The notes under the pieces were generated by a model. The model worked only from the letters and a program-made list of their open reading frames with translations. It was not told the DNA's origin and did not search any database. DNA of 64,000 nt from Bacteroidales bacterium. GTDB taxonomy: Bacteria > Bacteroidota > Bacteroidia > Bacteroidales > P3. Of this stretch, positions 62,301 to 64,000 are shown piece by piece (the first letter of the stretch is position 1; every line of letters starts with the position of its first letter). Position numbers and translations under genes: made by a program. The DNA is taken from the NCBI GenBank assembly GCA_017550405.1, contig JAFZPH010000005.1, positions 17,685 through 81,684 on the forward strand, in the 5' to 3' direction.

Positions 62301-64000
62301 GGTGCAACGTCACCACGCTATCGCAACCAGCAGCGTTCGTCTCTGTATACGTGGGAGTGGAGGTACTAGAGATGTAAGTGATATCATGCCAGGTATATTC
62401 ATCGCAGGAAGTAACCAACTCAACGCCTGTATTGCTGTAGTTGATGGTCAGGTTCAGCGTCACTACGCTGTCGCATCCTGCAGCGTTCTCCATGATATAC
62501 GTCGGGTCGGTGGTGCTGGAAGTGTAGGTATTGCCGTGCCAGGTATACTCGTCGCAAGCGGTGATGAACTCAACTCCTGTGGTGGTGCGGTTGACTGTTA
62601 AGTTCAATGTCGCTACGCTGTCACATCCGGCGACGTTCTGCAGGGTATGGCTATGTGTTCCCGATTCGGTATAGGTCTCACCATACCATGTGTATTCGTC
62701 GCAAGCAACAACCGACTCCATGCCGCTGTTGCTATGGTTGATGGTCAGGTTCAGCGTCACCACGCTGTCACAACCGGCAGCATTCGTCTCCGTATAGGTC
62801 GGAGTTGCAGACTCGGTATAGTTCACACCATGCCATGTGTATTCATCACAGGCAGTGACTGTCTCCACACCTGTATTGCTGTAGTTGATGGTCAGGTGCA
62901 GCGTTACCACGCTGTCACATCCCGCAGCGTTCGTCTCTGTATACGTGGGAGTGGAGGTACTAGAGGTGTAAGTAATATCATGCCAGGTGTATTCGTCGCA
63001 GGAAGTAACTGACTCAACACCTGTATTGCTGTTGTTGATGGTCAGGTGCAACGTCACCACGCTGTCGCAACCCGCAGCGTTCTCCATGATATACGTCGGG
63101 TCAGTGGTGCTGGAGGTGTAGGTATTGCCGTGCCAGGTATACTCGTCGCAAGCCGTGACGGACTCAACTCCTGTAGTGGTGCGGTTGACTGTTAAGTTCA
63201 ATGTCGCCACGCTGTCGCATCCGGCAACGTTCTGCAGGGTATGGTTATATGCACCCGATTCGGTGTATGTCTCGCCGTACCATGTGTATTCTTCGCAGGC
63301 AACAACCGACTCCATGCCGCTGTTGCTATGGTTGATGGTCAGGTGCAGTGTCACCACGCTGTCGCAACCGGCAGCGTTCTCAAACGTATAGGTCGGGGAA
63401 TCAATGCTGGAGGTGTAAGTATTCTCATGCCACGTGTACTCATCGCAGGCCACCACCGTCTCAACTCCCGTACTGCTGTAGTTGACTGTCAGGTAAAGGG
63501 TATCCACATTCGTGCAGGATGACCCCGGCTGACTATGGTCGTAAAGGTATACTCCCGATGTGGTGTAGATCTCGCCGTTCCAGCGATACTCGTCGCATGC
63601 CGTGACATGGTACGAGGTGTCGTCGTGGTTGCTTATCGTGAGGTGGAGGGTGTCCACACTCGGACATCCCACGCCGTTGGTGTAGCTATACTGGTAATCC
63701 CCACTCACGGTATACGTCACCCCGTTCCATTCATAGGCATCGCAGGCATCCTGGTTGTAGCTGTTGTATGTCCCATAATTGATGGTCAGATACAGCAGCA
63801 CGATACTGTCGCACCCTACAGCGTTTGTCTCGGTATACGTCACATCATCAGTACTGGCGGTGTAGGTGACATCGTGCCATGTGTACTCGTCGCACGCGGT
63901 AATCACCTCCATCCCCATGCTGGGATAGTTTATCGTCAGGTCCAGCGTCACCACGCTGTCGCAGCCCGCAGCATTGGTCTCCGTATACGTCGGGGTGGAG
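53359..64000 (-). CDS. Giant repetitive T9SS cargo protein, N terminus outside window
   Basis: The frame is open from the stop at 53359-53361 through the window edge, giving at least 3,546 residues; the true start is beyond 64000. It consists of 69 consecutive units of about 50 residues, then a type IX secretion C-terminal domain of about 75 residues (VKVYPNPTQGTVSIDCDYD ... LPAGAYTLRLTL). A typical unit reads CDEYTWHGNTYTAST, then PTYTETNAAGCDSVVTL and NLTINYSNTGVETVTA. Nearly every unit has two cysteines about 26 residues apart, possibly disulfide-bonded, and is predicted to be all-beta. It is probably a very long surface fibre or adhesin exported by the T9SS. Related cysteine-bearing units occur in other Bacteroidota secreted proteins. 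Open frames on the opposite strand are by-products of the repeats. Confidence 0.9.
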   Translation of the reverse strand, partial: STPTYTETNAAGCDSVVTLDLTINYPSMGMEVITACDEYTWHDVTYTASTDDVTYTETNAVGCDSIVLLYLTINYGTYNSYNQDACDAYEWNGVTYTVSGDYQYSYTNGVGCPSVDTLHLTISNHDDTSYHVTACDEYRWNGEIYTTSGVYLYDHSQPGSSCTNVDTLYLTVNYSSTGVETVVACDEYTWHENTYTSSIDSPTYTFENAAGCDSVVTLHLTINHSNSGMESVVACEEYTWYGETYTESGAYNHTLQNVAGCDSVATLNLTVNRTTTGVESVTACDEYTWHGNTYTSSTTDPTYIMENAAGCDSVVTLHLTINNSNTGVESVTSCDEYTWHDITYTSSTSTPTYTETNAAGCDSVVTLHLTINYSNTGVETVTACDEYTWHGVNYTESATPTYTETNAAGCDSVVTLNLTINHSNSGMESVVACDEYTWYGETYTESGTHSHTLQNVAGCDSVATLNLTVNRTTTGVEFITACDEYTWHGNTYTSSTTDPTYIMENAAGCDSVVTLNLTINYSNTGVELVTSCDEYTWHDITYISSTSTPTYTETNAAGCDSVVTLHLTINNSNTGVETVTACDEYTWHGLSYTASTTTPTYTETNAAGCDSVVTLNLTINYSNTGVESVTACDEYTWHGHSYTTSTNTPTYTETNAAGCDSVVTLNLTIAYSNTGVETVTACDEYTWHGNTYTTSTTEPTYIMENAAGCDSVVTLNLTINYSNTGVETVTACNEYTWHGNTYTESTATPTFTEENVLGCDSVVTLHLTINNSNTGVETVTACDGYTWHGVTYTESATPTYTLENAAGCDSVVTLQLTINHSNSGMESVVACDEYTWYGETYTESGTHSYTLQNVAGCDSVATLNLTVNRTTTGVEPITACDEYTWHGNTYTSSTTDPTYVMENAAGCDSVVTLNLTINYSNTGVESVTACDEYTWHGNTYTESTSTPTYTETNAAGCDSVVTLNLTVNYSNTGVETVTACDGYTWHGLSYTASTITPTYTETNAAGCDSVVTLNLTINYSNTGVESITACDDYTWHDITYTSSTSTPTYTETNAAGCDSVVTLNLTIAYSNTGVETVTACDEYTWHGNTYTTSTTSPTYIMENAAGCDSVVTLNLTINYSNTGVETVTACDEYTWHNITYNASTVSPTYTETNAAGCDSVVTLNLTINYGTYDSYNQDACDLYVWHGTTYTLSGDYTYGYINGDGCPSMDTLHLSISNHEDTSYHVVACDEFHWNGSTYTTSGIYLYDHSQPGSSCTNVDTLYLTVNYSNTGLVSQTACNEYTWHGNTYTASTTAPTYTETNAAGCDSVVTLNLTINYSNTGVETVTACDEYTWHGLSYTASTSTPTYTETNAAGCDSVVTLHLTVNYSNTGVEAVTACDEYTWHGNTYTASTFIPTYLMENAAGCDSVVTLNLTVNYSNTGVETQTACDEYTWHGNTYTSSTSTPTYTMENAVGCDSVVTLHLTINYSNTGVETVTACDEYIWHGYTYSASTSIPTYTEENAAGCDSVVTLNLTINRSNTGVETVTACDAYTWHGSTYTTSTNAPTFTEENAAGCDSVVTLNLTVNYSNTGIEMVTACDEYTWHGNTYTASTTAPTYTMENAAGCDSLVTLNLTVNYSNTGIETVTACDEYTWHGNTYTASSSIPTYTMENAAGCDSVVTLNLTVNYSSQGTETQTACNEYTWHGTTYTASTSTPTYTETNAAGCDSIVTLNLTINYSRTGVQTITACDRYTWHGQTYTSSTTLPTYETSTTEGCDSLVTLHLTINYSNTGVETQTACDEYTWHYYTYTFSTNSPTYRETNAAGCDSVVTLHLTINYSNTGVEAVTACDEYTWHGNTYTSSTSEPTYTMENAAGCDSVVTLNLTVNHSNTGLETVTACDEYLWHGNRYTASTSTPTYTTQNDAGCDSVVTLHLTVNHSSASVDNQTACDEYTWHGVTYTASTTTPTHTEPNAEGCDSVVTLHLTINHSNTGVDMQTACNSYTWHGVTYTSTTSAPTYLEENAAGCDSLVNLVLVVYTGTHDVFYQDACENYTWHGTTYTASGVYTYEYTNAHGCSSADTLHLTVSSHDDTSYTVTSCDAYRWNGVTYSTSGVYTYDHSQPGSSCTNVDTLYLTINHSNAGVETQTACDEYTWHGQTYTSNTSAPTFIETNSAGCDSVVTLHLTVNYSNTGVENVTACDAYTWHGNTYTSSTSTPTYIFENSAGCDSVVTLNLTVNYSNTGIETQTVCDQYTWYGNTYTASTTSPTHVLENAAGCDSVVTLHLTVNHSNTGVESHTVCDRYTWHGVSYTASTNTPTYTEQNADGCDSVVTLHLTVNYSNSGVEEQTACDQFTWHGVTYTNSSSNHTYTEQNAAGCDSVVTLHLTINRSNDSIVTESACNEFTWHDVTYYNSTDTPTYTTQNAAGCDSVVTLHLTVNHSNTIRFRVITCDEYTWHGVTYTSSTNTPTYTEHNAAGCDSVVYLHLTINHSNTGVDAQTACDEYTWHGVTYTASTNTPTYTEQNVDGCDSVVTLHLTIHNSNTGIEAVTACDEYTWHGNTYTASTTAPTYLLENMYGCDSLVTLYLTLNHGSHNSFYQDACESYIWHGQSYSNSGVYTYDYLNVDGCPSTDTLHLDVSIHDDTSYHVVACDAYRWNGQEYTSSGVYTYDHSQPGTPCTNVDTLYLTINHSNTGDIFQTVCDEYTWHGIHYTSSTSTPTYTEQNAAGCDSVVTLHLTVNRSNSSVDHHTACNSYTWHGTTYTASTNTPTYTTLNAAGCDSVVTLNLNINYSNTAVETVSACDGYTWHGNTYTASTNTPTYTTQNAAGCDSVVTLHLTVNYNNTGTETHTVCDSYTWHGVTYTSSTSMPTYTEQNAAGCDSVVTLHLTVNHSDYIIETVTACDQYTWHNATYSSSTSTPTYQSFNAAGCDSVVTLHLTVNHSQFVTENINACDSYTWHGVTYTSSTNTPIFVGQTAEGCDSSVNLILTVNRSTHNSYHQAACESFTWHDSTYVADGVYTYQYNNAAGCPSTDTLHLIINTQHDTSFHVTACDGYNWNGSVYTSSGVYTYDHGLYSSCTNVDTLFLTILNSSLYTDVQTACDSLIWNGQTYRSSTTSPMVFLTNAAGCDSVVSLHLSIRHSDFSVETHTVCDSFIWHGVTYTSSTSEPAYFARNSQGCDSVVSLHLTVNHSNTGTDNQVACDGFYWIDGITYTDDNNTAQYTILNSHGCDSVVTLNLTLNHSSTGVDIQSACDSYTWYGNTYTASTSTPVVYLLNTQGCDSIVTLHLTMNYSSYTTDVVTACDSLVWIDSSIYYWSDTTAMVVLSNAVGCDSVIRLHLTIDSGTYSRIDQQACDSYLWNGQLFTASGVYTHSYSNAAGCNSVDTLHLAIHPSYETTDDITACDGYEWFDSLYTLSTTVPTHLAHSVYGCDSLVHLRLTIHYSVLDTVEATAENSYTWNGQTYTQSGEYYFYGQTAEGCDSTVLLILTIRGDIAVPEVDTVVAVKVYPNPTQGTVSIDCDYDVHQVEVYDYLGRKVATFAYTKRFDITHLPAGAYTLRLTLTRGHAVCRVIKR

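Overview
The window looks like chromosomal DNA of a gut-type member of the Bacteroidales (phylum Bacteroidota). The evidence is the recurrent promoter core TAnnTTTGC upstream of genes, A-rich leaders in place of strong Shine-Dalgarno sites, many lipoproteins with a Cys lipobox, PorT-like outer-membrane barrels, GldH- and GldI-like gliding lipoproteins, and two proteins ending in a type IX secretion (T9SS) C-terminal domain. The genus cannot be read from the sequence alone.

Layout. 1-4.8 kb: end of a GldH-like lipoprotein gene, uvrC, then a small accessory island. The island holds a DUF4160/DUF2442 gene pair lying between two copies of the uvrC 3' end, a frameshifted lipoprotein gene and a MntA-HepT toxin-antitoxin pair. 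4.8-15.5 kb: hflX, a glycosyltransferase, topoisomerase IV subunit A, a YgiQ radical-SAM protein, outer-membrane proteins and an S41 protease. 15.5-22.7 kb: an apparent minus-strand operon DUF2723 - small ribbon-helix-helix-like protein - atpB - pgk, then arginine deiminase. 23-30.6 kb: an outer-membrane barrel, dipeptidyl peptidase IV, PEP carboxykinase and pyruvate phosphate dikinase. 30.6-35.6 kb: an intergenic repeat region, an OmpA-family protein, an intact paralogue of the broken island lipoprotein, and a frameshifted BspA-type leucine-rich-repeat lipoprotein. 35.6-47.4 kb: an S9 peptidase, then plus-strand housekeeping genes (nrnA, two FKBP-type lipoproteins, adk, obgE, PAP2, cvpA, dus, a TPR lipoprotein, pyrB, pyrI, a membrane protein). 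47.4-53.3 kb: a T9SS cargo protein, tRNA-Ser(CGA), a possible 55-residue small gene, tRNA-Glu(CTC), about 1 kb of repeat-rich DNA, yebC and a SulP transporter. 53.4-64 kb: one enormous minus-strand open reading frame that runs off the window.

How it fits together. DPP IV, a second S9 peptidase, arginine deiminase, PEP carboxykinase and PPDK suggest peptide and amino-acid use with a PEP/pyruvate/oxaloacetate node. The surface side is dominated by T9SS cargo and lipoproteins.

The most striking object is the giant T9SS protein: at least 3,546 residues with 69 recognisable units of about 50 residues. It has nested higher-order repeats whose spacing shrinks steadily from the N-terminal to the C-terminal side (22, 17, 11, 8, 7 units). 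Other notable signals are the duplicated uvrC tail flanking a gene cassette, dispersed intergenic elements present in two or three copies, AACATATCAACA-type leaders before several start codons, and a small open reading frame with its own promoter and terminator. All assignments are from reading the sequence; no database search was run.
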